A DNA stretch of 33,608 nt from Armatimonadota bacterium (lineage in GTDB: Bacteria > Armatimonadota > UBA5829). The translations under genes were made by a program, and so were the position numbers. The stretch covers positions 1 through 33,608 of the forward strand of contig JAAYKG010000172.1 of the NCBI GenBank assembly GCA_012522555.1. The letters are read 5' to 3'. Positions 9,810 through 19,290 of the stretch are shown here, in pieces. The notes beneath the pieces were generated by a model that searched no databases, had not been told where the DNA came from, and was given only the letters and a program-made list of their open reading frames with translations. Positions within the stretch are counted from its first letter, which is position 1. Each line of letters starts with the position of its first letter.

Positions 9810-10316
9810 ATGAAAGCGCGTGAAATACTCGGCCTTGCAGCGATTGACTCCGAACGCGGAGATGCTTTGGGCAGTGTTAAAGGGTTCATCATCGATCTGG
9901 AAAAGAGATCGATTGTGGCGCTGGAGGTAAGTGGTGGTTTTCTGTCTTCGTCAAAAGTCTTGCCGTTCAACAATATCAAGGCGCTCGAACAGGATGTCGT
10001 AATGGTGCCTTCAGCTCACAGCTTCATCAACCGCCGCGACCTCGGGTTCACTGGGCTTACGGATCGCCTGACCGGGCGACAGGTGCTGACGGAGGATGGC
10101 AGGCGGCTTGGCGATGTGCGCGACTATTCCTTTGACGTGCAAAGCGGGGATATCACCACAATTACATTCGGGGTCGATAAAGAGGTGCTTGGGGGTCTAT
10201 GGAAAACTGCCGGGGATGAATATGAAATATCGGCAAGTTATATCAAAACCTTGGGCGAAAATATAATAGTGGACAATTCTGTGCCTGAAGAGACCGGGAT
10301 GAACAAAGCGGCGTGA
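9810..10316 (+). CDS. PRC-barrel domain protein (two tandem PRC-barrel repeats)
   Basis: MKAREILGLAAIDSERGDALGSVKGFIIDLEKRSIVALEV and a second unit GRQVLTEDGRRLGDVRDYSFDVQSGDITTITF; SD GGAGGTGAG. Confidence 0.85.
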   Translation: MKAREILGLAAIDSERGDALGSVKGFIIDLEKRSIVALEVSGGFLSSSKVLPFNNIKALEQDVVMVPSAHSFINRRDLGFTGLTDRLTGRQVLTEDGRRLGDVRDYSFDVQSGDITTITFGVDKEVLGGLWKTAGDEYEISASYIKTLGENIIVDNSVPEETGMNKAA

Positions 10317-10353
10317 ATTGATTGATTCATAATCATGTATATCACAGGCGGCC

Positions 10354-10382
10354 TTGACGGGCTTGTTGCAATGATCTATCAT
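10354..10382 (+). promoter_or_regulatory. Promoter immediately abutting the large heparinase-like gene (leaderless candidate)
   Basis: TTGACG - 17 nt - TATCAT, ending 7 nt before ATG 10390; no SD. Confidence 0.5.
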
Positions 10383-10389
10383 CAGCATC

Positions 10390-13368
10390 ATGATGATGGA
10401 TATACTTGTGATGTTAGCGATGCTTGCGCCGGGCGGACACCCGCGGTTGTATCATGATCCCGCGTCTCTGACCCGTGCGATGGACAACGTGCAGCACGCT
10501 TCGTGGGCGCTGGCATATCGCGATTCGACGATTGCTGCGGCTGATAAGTGGGCAGCTAAGCCCTCCGCCGAGCTTAGAGCATTGGTCCCTGCGCCGGGAT
10601 CGACGTTTGCTTATGGGTTCGATGGCTGCCCCTCGTGCGGCGCCAACTGGCCGTGGTGGGGCGCACAAATATCATCGTTCGATATGCCGGGCCGCGTCAC
10701 CTGTCCGGAATGTCGTAAAGTGTTTCCCAACGACGATTTCCCGGATCCTGGGGGCGGTTGGCGCAATCCGGAAACCGGCAAGGTTTATTATACGGTGGGC
10801 TGTTATAACGCTTATGCCGCCCGGCAGATAAACTTAAACATACTGCCCAGCCTCGCTCGAGCTTATGCTTTGACTAAGGATCGCAAGTATTCCAACGCCG
10901 CTGCGGTTATATTTGATAGGCTGGCAGAGTTGTATCCGGTTTCAACGGTAGGATCTGCGGATTATCCGTCAAACCCCAATTCCGGCAGACTCGAGCAGCC
11001 CCAATATCAAGTCGCGCGGATTTTGGTCGTTCTCGCTAATGCGCTTGATTTGCTGTATGATAGCCCGGAATTTGGGGCGCCTTCGACCTCCGGCAAAGGC
11101 AGCGTTCGAGATCATATTAAAACGGCCATAATCGCAGATGGAGGCAAATATTGTTACGATATGGCGGCGAGGGGCTACTGTCGGCTCACCAATGGTCAGG
11201 CGGATTATATAAGAGGAACCCTGGCTGCAGGAATAATGACCGATAATAAGCTCTGGATCGACTACGCGATCAAGGGGCCTTATAACGTATATAATTTTCT
11301 GGATAATTGCCTCGACCGGGATGGTCAGAACTACGAGACCTCTATAGGCTACAGCGGGCATGCGATCGGCTTGTATCTTGATATGGCCGAGATGCTCTAT
11401 CATCTGAGTACCGAGGAATATCCCGAGGGGATAAATCTCTACGAGCATCCCAAGTTCCAAAAAGCGCTCTCGGTTGCGATGGCTGATATTGACTGCTTCG
11501 GGCATTCCCCGCGTTTTGGGGATTCGGGGCCGGATTTCAGCGTGGTGAGCGACGATGCGCCGTTTTCTGCCAGAGATATGTTATGGGCGGAGCATTTGGC
11601 GGCACGCGCCAGAGACACTGAACAGTGGTCGGCGATGCGTAATGCAATAGCTCGAGGGGATGTTGAAGCGCGCCGAAACGAAAAGGCGATGAGCGGATCG
11701 CGATCATGGCTGACTTTTCACGCAAGCCCTGCCACAAAGACAAAAAAACGAGTCAACTTAGAACCACGAACCCTGCTGGGCGGACGAGGGGTGACAATTC
11801 TTCGCTCCGGCAAGGGATCAAGCGGCCGGGCAGCGCTGCTGCGTTATGGACCGTGCCTGAACCACGGCCATCGCGACGATCTCAATCTTAACTTTTTTGG
11901 CCTGGGACGAGAGCTGACCTACGACTTCGGTTATTATCTCGGCAGCGCACACGTCCAGGTCGGTTTGGCTAACACAACGGCAAGCCATAACCTCGTCGTG
12001 GTAAATGAGCAGAATCAGATGAAAGCAGGGAGCGGCGGCGATTTATATTTCTGCACTGATGCGGCTCCTGTTCGAGCGGTGGAAGCGTCATCGGAAGCTT
12101 GCTACGCATCGGAAAATGTAAAGACCTATAGACGGACGTTGGCTATGGTCGACATCGGAAAGGGTTCATATCTTGTCGACATATTCCGCACGGCTGGAGG
12201 AAACCAGCACGACTTGATGTGGCATTTCGCAGGGAAACAAGACTCTGTAACAGGCGCTGCTCTAGGAGAAGCGCAAAAAACCGGAAGCCTCGCCGGTGAA
12301 GATATAGATTGGGGTCGACACGTCGGCTCGTCGGGATATCTGCGAAACGCTCAGGACAAAGGCGGCTATTGGAACCCGCCGCCAGGAAATGGCTACGGCT
12401 TCTTTTATGATGTACGGCGGGCAAAGGCGGACGGAGCGTGCAGCGCGACCTGGAAGTTGACTGATGATAACACTCAGCGCCTCAAACTGACACTGCTGCC
12501 GGAACCGGGCTGCGAACTAATCACCGCCAGCGCGCCGGGCATCCTACCGGACTATCCAAAGGCAGATTTCGCAATTCTTCGACGTAAGGGGGCTGATCTG
12601 AGCAGCACATTTGTGTCGATCGTCGAACCATCGGACACAGGAGGCGCTGTATTATCGGCTGATAGAATGCGATGCGAATCCGGGGATGCGGTCGGTGTCG
12701 AGATCAAGACAACCGCAGGCTTCGACTACGTGTTAAGCTCATTATCCGGAAAGCCGTCTGTGCTGCTTACAAACGACGGACAAAGGATCGATTTTGAAGG
12801 CCGTTTCGGGTTTATTCGCATCGAGGGCGGCAAGGTGGCAAGCAGCCGATTGGTCGGTGGCACAAACCTTGCGATCGGCTCGTATACTCTCAAGTCAAAC
12901 AAGGGTGTAGAGGGTGGAGTAAAAGAAATCAATTATGAGCTTTCCAAAATCACTATCGATCGCGTCGTGACGGATCTGCCTGAAATTGTATATTTCTCCC
13001 GCGACGGGTATTCGCACTCCTCTCCTTATCTGGTTAAATCTGTAGACGGCTCCAATATCACCCTCGACGGCGATTTTGTGATCGGCAGAGGGCAGATCGG
13101 ACAGGACGGGCCTAAGTCCGATTCAATCGGCAACGTCGTGCCTTTGCCTCGCTCTATTATCGTCAGTGGGGCAAAAAGCGACTATTTCCGAGGTAAATTG
13201 ATAGTCAACGACCGGACCAAAAAAAGTACGACGGTAATCAATGTCGAATCGGATCAAATCACGGTGCGTGTAAACGACCCGAGCATTTTCAGCGCGGGGG
13301 ATTCTTTCACAATATACGATGTGCAGCCGGGGGATACGCTCAGTTCGCCGTTGATAATCGGCAAATGA
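10390..13368 (+). CDS. Large heparinase II/III-like polysaccharide lyase family protein with CxxC zinc-ribbon-like segment and C-terminal extension
   Basis: GCPSCGANWPWWG...VTCPECRKVFPNDDFPDPGGGW...; YGPCLNHGHRDDLNLNFFGLGRELTYDFGYYLGSAH (heparinase II/III-like core). Confidence 0.8.
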   Translation: MMMDILVMLAMLAPGGHPRLYHDPASLTRAMDNVQHASWALAYRDSTIAAADKWAAKPSAELRALVPAPGSTFAYGFDGCPSCGANWPWWGAQISSFDMPGRVTCPECRKVFPNDDFPDPGGGWRNPETGKVYYTVGCYNAYAARQINLNILPSLARAYALTKDRKYSNAAAVIFDRLAELYPVSTVGSADYPSNPNSGRLEQPQYQVARILVVLANALDLLYDSPEFGAPSTSGKGSVRDHIKTAIIADGGKYCYDMAARGYCRLTNGQADYIRGTLAAGIMTDNKLWIDYAIKGPYNVYNFLDNCLDRDGQNYETSIGYSGHAIGLYLDMAEMLYHLSTEEYPEGINLYEHPKFQKALSVAMADIDCFGHSPRFGDSGPDFSVVSDDAPFSARDMLWAEHLAARARDTEQWSAMRNAIARGDVEARRNEKAMSGSRSWLTFHASPATKTKKRVNLEPRTLLGGRGVTILRSGKGSSGRAALLRYGPCLNHGHRDDLNLNFFGLGRELTYDFGYYLGSAHVQVGLANTTASHNLVVVNEQNQMKAGSGGDLYFCTDAAPVRAVEASSEACYASENVKTYRRTLAMVDIGKGSYLVDIFRTAGGNQHDLMWHFAGKQDSVTGAALGEAQKTGSLAGEDIDWGRHVGSSGYLRNAQDKGGYWNPPPGNGYGFFYDVRRAKADGACSATWKLTDDNTQRLKLTLLPEPGCELITASAPGILPDYPKADFAILRRKGADLSSTFVSIVEPSDTGGAVLSADRMRCESGDAVGVEIKTTAGFDYVLSSLSGKPSVLLTNDGQRIDFEGRFGFIRIEGGKVASSRLVGGTNLAIGSYTLKSNKGVEGGVKEINYELSKITIDRVVTDLPEIVYFSRDGYSHSSPYLVKSVDGSNITLDGDFVIGRGQIGQDGPKSDSIGNVVPLPRSIIVSGAKSDYFRGKLIVNDRTKKSTTVINVESDQITVRVNDPSIFSAGDSFTIYDVQPGDTLSSPLIIGK

Positions 13369-13373
13369 TTGAA

Positions 13374-13400
13374 CGGCCCACGCTATCGTAACGTGGGCCG
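13374..13400. terminator. Bidirectional terminator between convergent genes
   Basis: CGGCCCACG...CGTGGGCCG 9-bp perfect stem between the stops at 13368 (+) and 13414 (-). Confidence 0.65.
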
Positions 13401-13413
13401 AATATCTAAAATA

Positions 13414-15411
13414 TCAGTCTTCCAAATTGAGCCACTTCGCTTCATCCGGGGTCAACTCGATATCGAGAGCGGCCAACGAGACCATAAGCTCGCTCAACTT
13501 TTCAGGCCCGATCAGCGGAAAGACCGGGAATGGGAGGTGCAGCAGATACGCCAGCGCGATCTGCACCGGGAGCGCTCCCTTTCGATCCGCTAGCTTCTGC
13601 GCCCGCGCCAGCCGCTCGAAATTGTCCTCGCAATACCAGCAATTCACCAGCATCTGATCCGACAGATCATCGGCTGCGCCACGTGCGAAGAACCCCTTCG
13701 CAAGGCTCGACCACGCCAGAAGTGGCATCTGGTTATTAGTGAACCATTTCCACGACTCGGCATCTGTTGATGAAAGGCAGCCCTCCCACGGCGGCGCAAC
13801 CATACGTGCAAGGCTGAAGTTGTTGCTGACCGAGGTAAATCCGCGCAGCCCCTTGGATTTCGCATAGGCGTTGGCCTCGTCTATGCGCTGCAAAGTCCAG
13901 TTAGAACCGCCGAACGCGCGCAATCGGCCGGCATTGAGTTGTTCGTTCAGCGCATCAACAAACTCACCTACGGGTATCTCCGGATTATCCCGATGCAGCA
14001 CATAAAGATCTACATAGTCCGTGTTCATTCTCTCCAGAGTCTCCGCCAATTGGCTGCGAATCGCCTCCGGATTGCAGTTCGGAGTGTGCGCCCCTTTTGC
14101 AAGGATCACAACGTCATCGCGGATGCCCCTGTTGGCGACCCATCTTCCGAGAATATAATCGGAATTGCCGTAAATATACGCGGTATCGAAGCAGTTGCCG
14201 CCATTGCGAAAGTATTCATCAAAAATGATCGAAGCGTGGGGGAGTTGGAATTGCGCACCGGCCAAAGTCGCACCTTGAATCAGCCGTGATACGGGTTTAT
14301 CGAGGCCCTCTATCTTTCCGTATGGCATCTTTGTTTCGGGTCGCCGCTTGAGCGGTCGGCGGTCGATGGTTGGGTAATTAGAGGTCGGCTGTTCGATGTC
14401 ATAAACCAAACCGATAGCAAGCCTCCATGTGTCACAAGTGCGCATGTTGCCAAGCGTATCGTCCCAGGTCATCGCCGGCGGCGCGGCCTGCCTGTTGGCG
14501 ATATTTGCAGCCACAACATCAGCTTCATATGCATATACCCCCCGATCGGACTCGACGCTGACATCCTCCGGCGCCTGACCACAGCGGGTGAGAGTCATCG
14601 CGGGCCTATCCCCCTGCTTATCAGGATTCCAGAAACCCGGCAGGTAGATATTTCCCTGGGTTCCAAAGACGTGCAGGGAGTTGTCTTGATTGAGCCGAAC
14701 CCCGGTAGAGATCTGAGCGATGATATCTCCTGGAAATCGCAGCAGCGCCGCGGTGTATTCATCCACGCCGGTCTCTGCGAGCTTGCCGATAGCTTTTACC
14801 TCGACAGGCTCGGCAAAGTCTTGCCCCATCGCAGCTCCGGCAATAAGGCGCGAAACAGATGTCGTGTAGCAGCCCACATCCAGGATCCCGCCCCCACCCA
14901 GTGAGTTTTTGAAAAGCCTCCCCTCGGGATTAAACCCGGCATCGAAACTGAATGAAGCCTTTATCATTCGCACCTCGCCGATAGCTTTGTCTTTGATAAG
15001 CTCGACGAGTTTGGCGATCTGGGGGTGGCAGCGATACATGAACGCTTCCATTAAGAAGACATCGCTGCGACGAGCGGCCTCCACCACAGCCATCGCGTCA
15101 GGGTAGTTTATGGTGAGTGGCTTCTCGCAAAGTATATGCTTGCCCGCCTCAGCCGCCTTAACCGCCCACTCGGCGTGCATTGGATGTGGGGTGCTGATAT
15201 ACACTGCCTGCACATCCGGGTCCGCTAACAACAATTCATAGCTGCCGTAACATCGCGTCACTTTCATCTCAGCGCCAAACTTATCCGCTGATTTTTGGCT
15301 GCGGCTGCCCACCGCCAACAATTTTCCGGTCCCCGATTCAGCCAGGCCCGCCGCAAATTTTCTGGCTATATTTCCCGTCCCGATAATCCCCCACGCAAGT
15401 CTTTCGTTCAT
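13414..15411 (-). CDS. Gfo/Idh/MocA oxidoreductase - aldo/keto reductase fusion protein
   Basis: N-half: WGIIGTGNIARKFA, CEKPLT, GGGGILDVGCY. C-half: FDTAYIYGNSDYILGRWV, VVILAKGAH, VDLYVLHRDNP (AKR tetrad D/Y/K/H). One uninterrupted 665-aa ORF. Confidence 0.93.
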   Translation of the reverse strand: MNERLAWGIIGTGNIARKFAAGLAESGTGKLLAVGSRSQKSADKFGAEMKVTRCYGSYELLLADPDVQAVYISTPHPMHAEWAVKAAEAGKHILCEKPLTINYPDAMAVVEAARRSDVFLMEAFMYRCHPQIAKLVELIKDKAIGEVRMIKASFSFDAGFNPEGRLFKNSLGGGGILDVGCYTTSVSRLIAGAAMGQDFAEPVEVKAIGKLAETGVDEYTAALLRFPGDIIAQISTGVRLNQDNSLHVFGTQGNIYLPGFWNPDKQGDRPAMTLTRCGQAPEDVSVESDRGVYAYEADVVAANIANRQAAPPAMTWDDTLGNMRTCDTWRLAIGLVYDIEQPTSNYPTIDRRPLKRRPETKMPYGKIEGLDKPVSRLIQGATLAGAQFQLPHASIIFDEYFRNGGNCFDTAYIYGNSDYILGRWVANRGIRDDVVILAKGAHTPNCNPEAIRSQLAETLERMNTDYVDLYVLHRDNPEIPVGEFVDALNEQLNAGRLRAFGGSNWTLQRIDEANAYAKSKGLRGFTSVSNNFSLARMVAPPWEGCLSSTDAESWKWFTNNQMPLLAWSSLAKGFFARGAADDLSDQMLVNCWYCEDNFERLARAQKLADRKGALPVQIALAYLLHLPFPVFPLIGPEKLSELMVSLAALDIELTPDEAKWLNLED

Positions 15412-15593
15412 AGCGAAATCTCCCGATAAATGAATAGGATGGCTGTCATTTCACTGAGCATATCAAACCACGCACCCGCAGTCAATGCACAACTAACTAG
15501 TGTGTGATGTGTCAGTGTTAAGGCTGCGGCTTTTCAATGTTGCATAGCCGCTTTGTTTTATTGCGTAAGCCCTGTAAGGCAGCCCGAATCTCG

Positions 15594-15622
15594 TTGACAC
15601 TGAGATAGGTGGATGCTATACT
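15594..15622 (+). promoter_or_regulatory. Sigma70-like promoter
   Basis: TTGACA - 17 nt - TATACT upstream of the GAF-SpoIIE gene. Confidence 0.7.
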
Positions 15623-15660
15623 GCCTCCGGCTGTCAATGCTGCGCTAAATGGAGATAATT

Positions 15661-17919
15661 ATGCTCGAGGGAATAGCAAAAGTCGGCGATGACACACCGC
15701 CAGACGACCGACAGAATATCTTGATTGCTTTGGCCAATCTGTCGAAAATTCTCGGGGCATCCGAAGCTGATTCCACATTCACGGAACTGGCTGAAACCGC
15801 AGCCACGATGCTGCGCGTGGAAAGAGCCGCCATTTTTTTGAAACGAGACGGCGAAGCGCTGTCTGTGGTCGGGCAAGTGGGACAAAGCGACGACGAATCG
15901 TTTACAAAAGGTGCAATTTTGGCAGCCGAGGAAGCGCTGTTTGGCGTGGAACCTGTCATCCATTCGGATATCTCATTAAGCGACTCGCTTAATGGATTGT
16001 CTGAGGCAGGAGTAGTTTCACTGTTGTGCGTGCCGCTTAGTATCGGCCGAGCGAGCGTCGGTGCGATAGTTGCAGCCTCCAACAAAAAGCGCAAATTTTC
16101 CTCCACCGACGTCGAGCTACTCCATACCGTCGCCAGCCAGACCGCACTCAAAGCTTGGCCGGAGGTCCCGGAATCTGAGTGCCTCGATCAGGCGGAGTTA
16201 ATCAGGCTGGCCCAACGCAAGATTCAAGAACTTTCGTTGATAAACCAGGTTAGCGGAGCCGTCAGCTCTACTTTGGACATTGATGTGCTGATCGACATCG
16301 CCCTCGAGCAGAGCATGCTGGCGGTTGGGGCGGATACCGGGTCTTTGATGCTGGTTCACGAAGAGACAGGCAAACTGCAGATCGCCGCGGCGCACGGGTT
16401 GGCCCGCAAAACCGTGGAAAACACTTCCCAGCAGATCGGAACCAGCGTGGCCGGATGGGTGGCCGAGCACGGAGAGAGTGTGCTGGTCTCAAACGCTCAC
16501 ACCGACACCCGATTTCGCATGCCATTTTATCGGGACGACATAACATCGGCGGCATCGGTGCCCCTAAAGACCAAATCCGAGGTCATCGGGGTGCTTAACG
16601 TGAACACCACCCGCCCGGATCGCAAGTTCGATGAGCGCGACCTGGCGCTGCTGGGGACCGTGGCCAACGAACTTGCCGCTGCAATAGAAAACGCCCGCCT
16701 GTATGCACGCGTAAATCGCCGCACAAAACAGCTCGACAGCTTGTTGACGATATCTCAAACCGTTACGTCCACCCTTAACCTCGATGAACTATTGCGACGT
16801 CTCAGCGATGAGATCACCAAATTGTTCACTCTCGATGCATGCATGATTCTTTTGCTTGACGACCTTAGCGGCAGGCTGCGACTAGGATATGGGACAGGAC
16901 TAAAGGCTCGCCGCCGATACGCTTATTATGACGCCGCGTCGCCGTTGGCTGCGCATATAGTCAAAACTCGCAGCAGACTGGTGATCAAAGATGTTCAGAA
17001 GTCAAGGAACTTTGCTACCGAGGTATCGGCTCGCGAGGGTCTTCGATCCGCCGTATGCCTTCCATTGAAGAACGCGGGCAAGCTGGTGGGGGTAGCGGTC
17101 GGCTTCGCAAAGGATGTGCGAGTTTTTCCAAAATCTCAGCGCGAGATAATGCGTCCGCTTGGCGAATTGGCCGGGGTGGCGATCCGCAACGCCAGGGTAT
17201 ACCGCCAGAAATATAAAATGGCGGAAATTCTGACCCAACGGACTATGCCTTCGACGATACCGGGGGTGGAAGGGCTGGATATCGGTCACAAATTTATGCC
17301 TGTTCACGAAATCGGGGGGGATTATTACGATTTCCTGCAAGTCGAGCCTGGAAAGATCGGGGTTGTCATGGCTGATGTTTCCGGCCATGATGTGGAAGCC
17401 GCCGAATATACCAGTATGGGCAAACACGTAATACGAGCCTACGCTAGAGAGCACATATTTCCCGCTCGCGTTCTGAGCAACACAAACGATCTTATCTGTG
17501 AGGACACCCGCGCAGAGATATTTATCAGCGCATTCTATGGGGTCATCGATCTGCAAAAAAAGAAGTTGCACCACGCCAACGCCGGCTGCGAAAGGCCGAT
17601 ACTCTACAGGCCCAGTGAAGGCAGCGTCTCACGATTAGAGGCCGATGGGATGCTGCTGGGAATTATGGCCCATACTCACTTCGAGGAGCGTGAAATCGAC
17701 CTTAAACCGGGGGATATAATCGCGATGTTCACCGATGGTCTTACCGAGGCGGGGATCGACAAGGATCGCTTTGGAGACGACCGAACAATCGCTGCGATAG
17801 CTGCCAGCGCTCGATTGTCCGCCCAGCAAATCGCCGATTCTATCTCCAACGCGCTCGCTGATTTCGTGCGGGGCCAGATGTCTGACGATGTTGCAATAGT
17901 AGTAATAAAAATCATTTAG
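15661..17919 (+). CDS. Multi-GAF domain SpoIIE/PP2C-type serine phosphatase (RsbU-like)
   Basis: Three GAF-like segments, then SpoIIE: DIGHKFMPVHEIGGDYYDFLQVEPGKIGVVMADVSGHDVEAAEYTSM...IIAMFTDGLTEAG. ATG 15661 has GGAG 6 nt upstream, favoured over 15649. Confidence 0.93.
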   Translation: MLEGIAKVGDDTPPDDRQNILIALANLSKILGASEADSTFTELAETAATMLRVERAAIFLKRDGEALSVVGQVGQSDDESFTKGAILAAEEALFGVEPVIHSDISLSDSLNGLSEAGVVSLLCVPLSIGRASVGAIVAASNKKRKFSSTDVELLHTVASQTALKAWPEVPESECLDQAELIRLAQRKIQELSLINQVSGAVSSTLDIDVLIDIALEQSMLAVGADTGSLMLVHEETGKLQIAAAHGLARKTVENTSQQIGTSVAGWVAEHGESVLVSNAHTDTRFRMPFYRDDITSAASVPLKTKSEVIGVLNVNTTRPDRKFDERDLALLGTVANELAAAIENARLYARVNRRTKQLDSLLTISQTVTSTLNLDELLRRLSDEITKLFTLDACMILLLDDLSGRLRLGYGTGLKARRRYAYYDAASPLAAHIVKTRSRLVIKDVQKSRNFATEVSAREGLRSAVCLPLKNAGKLVGVAVGFAKDVRVFPKSQREIMRPLGELAGVAIRNARVYRQKYKMAEILTQRTMPSTIPGVEGLDIGHKFMPVHEIGGDYYDFLQVEPGKIGVVMADVSGHDVEAAEYTSMGKHVIRAYAREHIFPARVLSNTNDLICEDTRAEIFISAFYGVIDLQKKKLHHANAGCERPILYRPSEGSVSRLEADGMLLGIMAHTHFEEREIDLKPGDIIAMFTDGLTEAGIDKDRFGDDRTIAAIAASARLSAQQIADSISNALADFVRGQMSDDVAIVVIKII

Positions 17920-18024
17920 TGTTCATTTTGGGCTGTAATTCGGCTCTTTCACCTCCAGCGTAAGACAATTCCCACCGATAATCCAATTATTCGAAGCAAT
18001 AAAACGTCTTCAAGCCAGGAGATT

Positions 18025-18450
18025 GTGAAGTTGAAGCAAGGCCACGTCGTTGAGTTAGAGATCCCCAGCGCTCCGGAATATGTAAGCATCGTGCGTCGCG
18101 CTGTGGAAGGATTAGCCCGACGAATGGAGTTCAGCGAAGTCCAGATCGAGGACCTGAAATTGGCGGTCGGCGAGGCTTGCACAAATGCAGTTCGACACGG
18201 ATGCGCCGATAACGATCTGCGGCATATCGCCGTGCGCTGTATGGTTATGGACGAAGGCCTCGCTGTCGAGATACGAAACGATATAAGAGACTGCCGAATC
18301 CCGACAGTCCCCGCGCAGCCCGATGTCACCCGTGAAGGTGGGTTTGGACTTTACCTTATCCGCAAGTTGATGGACGAGGTGGATATTGTCTGGGAGCCGG
18401 AGACCGCAGTAGTAAAGATGCTAAAGCGTCTCAGCCCCACCGCCGTCTAG
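18025..18450 (+). CDS. Anti-sigma regulatory factor, RsbW/SpoIIAB-like HATPase serine kinase
   Basis: IEDLKLAVGEACTNAVRHG (N-box) and EGGFGLYLIRKLMDEVDI (G-box). GTG start with AGGAG. Confidence 0.92.
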   Translation: MKLKQGHVVELEIPSAPEYVSIVRRAVEGLARRMEFSEVQIEDLKLAVGEACTNAVRHGCADNDLRHIAVRCMVMDEGLAVEIRNDIRDCRIPTVPAQPDVTREGGFGLYLIRKLMDEVDIVWEPETAVVKMLKRLSPTAV

Positions 18451-18451
18451 C

Positions 18452-19258
18452 CTAAGCCACGCTTATTTTAGCCAACCTGGCGATATCATCGGCATTCACA
18501 GCATACAGCGCGTTCATCAACTCCACCCCAAAAGTCCCCGGGCGATCCCCCGATATTTGCGCCGCGAGTTCACCCGCAAGCCCAAATGACACCAGGCCGC
18601 CCAGCGCAGCCAAAAACGGATCGGCTTGAACCGCTGCGAACGCAGCGACGGCAACGTTGGACATACAGCCAGTGCCGACCAATCGGCTTAACATAACATC
18701 GCCATTTGCGATATTCGCTGCTCGTTTGCCATCGCTGACAACATCTATCGGGCCTGTTATCGCAACTGTGCAGCCGTAAATGGCTGCAAACTGTGCCGCG
18801 ATTTCGTCTGGGGTTCCGGATGCGCTGATTGATTCGACCCCTCTTACCTCGGCGGCTATCCCCGCGAGGCTGGCGACCTCCCCGAGATTGCCGCGCACTA
18901 TCGAGACATCGAGAGCTTTCAGAAGTCGTTTGCTGGATTGTATTCGCAGTTTTGTTGTGCCTGCCCCGACCGGGTCGAGTATAACAGGAATGCCGAGTTC
19001 GTTGGCGCGTCTTCCGGCAAGCTCCATCGCATCGACCCAGGCCGGCTCCAAAGTGCCGATATTGAGAACCAACGCGCCGGCTATGGAAACCATATCCTCG
19101 ACCTCTTCGACCGCGTGGGACATAATAGGCAGCGCTCCTATGCATAAAGTGGCATTGGCGGTCTCGTTCATTACAACATAATTTGTGATGCTGTGAACAA
19201 GCGGCCGTTTCTTACGAACAAGGTTGAGGTCGTTTGAGATTGTCTTGATTGTATCCAT
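18452..19258 (-). CDS. thiM: Hydroxyethylthiazole kinase
   Basis: RPLVHSITNYVVMNETANATLCIGALPIMSHA...NIGTL...PVILDPVGAGTTKLR...VGTGCMSNVAVAAF. Confidence 0.97.
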   Translation of the reverse strand: MDTIKTISNDLNLVRKKRPLVHSITNYVVMNETANATLCIGALPIMSHAVEEVEDMVSIAGALVLNIGTLEPAWVDAMELAGRRANELGIPVILDPVGAGTTKLRIQSSKRLLKALDVSIVRGNLGEVASLAGIAAEVRGVESISASGTPDEIAAQFAAIYGCTVAITGPIDVVSDGKRAANIANGDVMLSRLVGTGCMSNVAVAAFAAVQADPFLAALGGLVSFGLAGELAAQISGDRPGTFGVELMNALYAVNADDIARLAKISVA

Positions 19259-19290
19259 TTTCCCTCCAGACAGGTTGGTTCAGTTCATAC

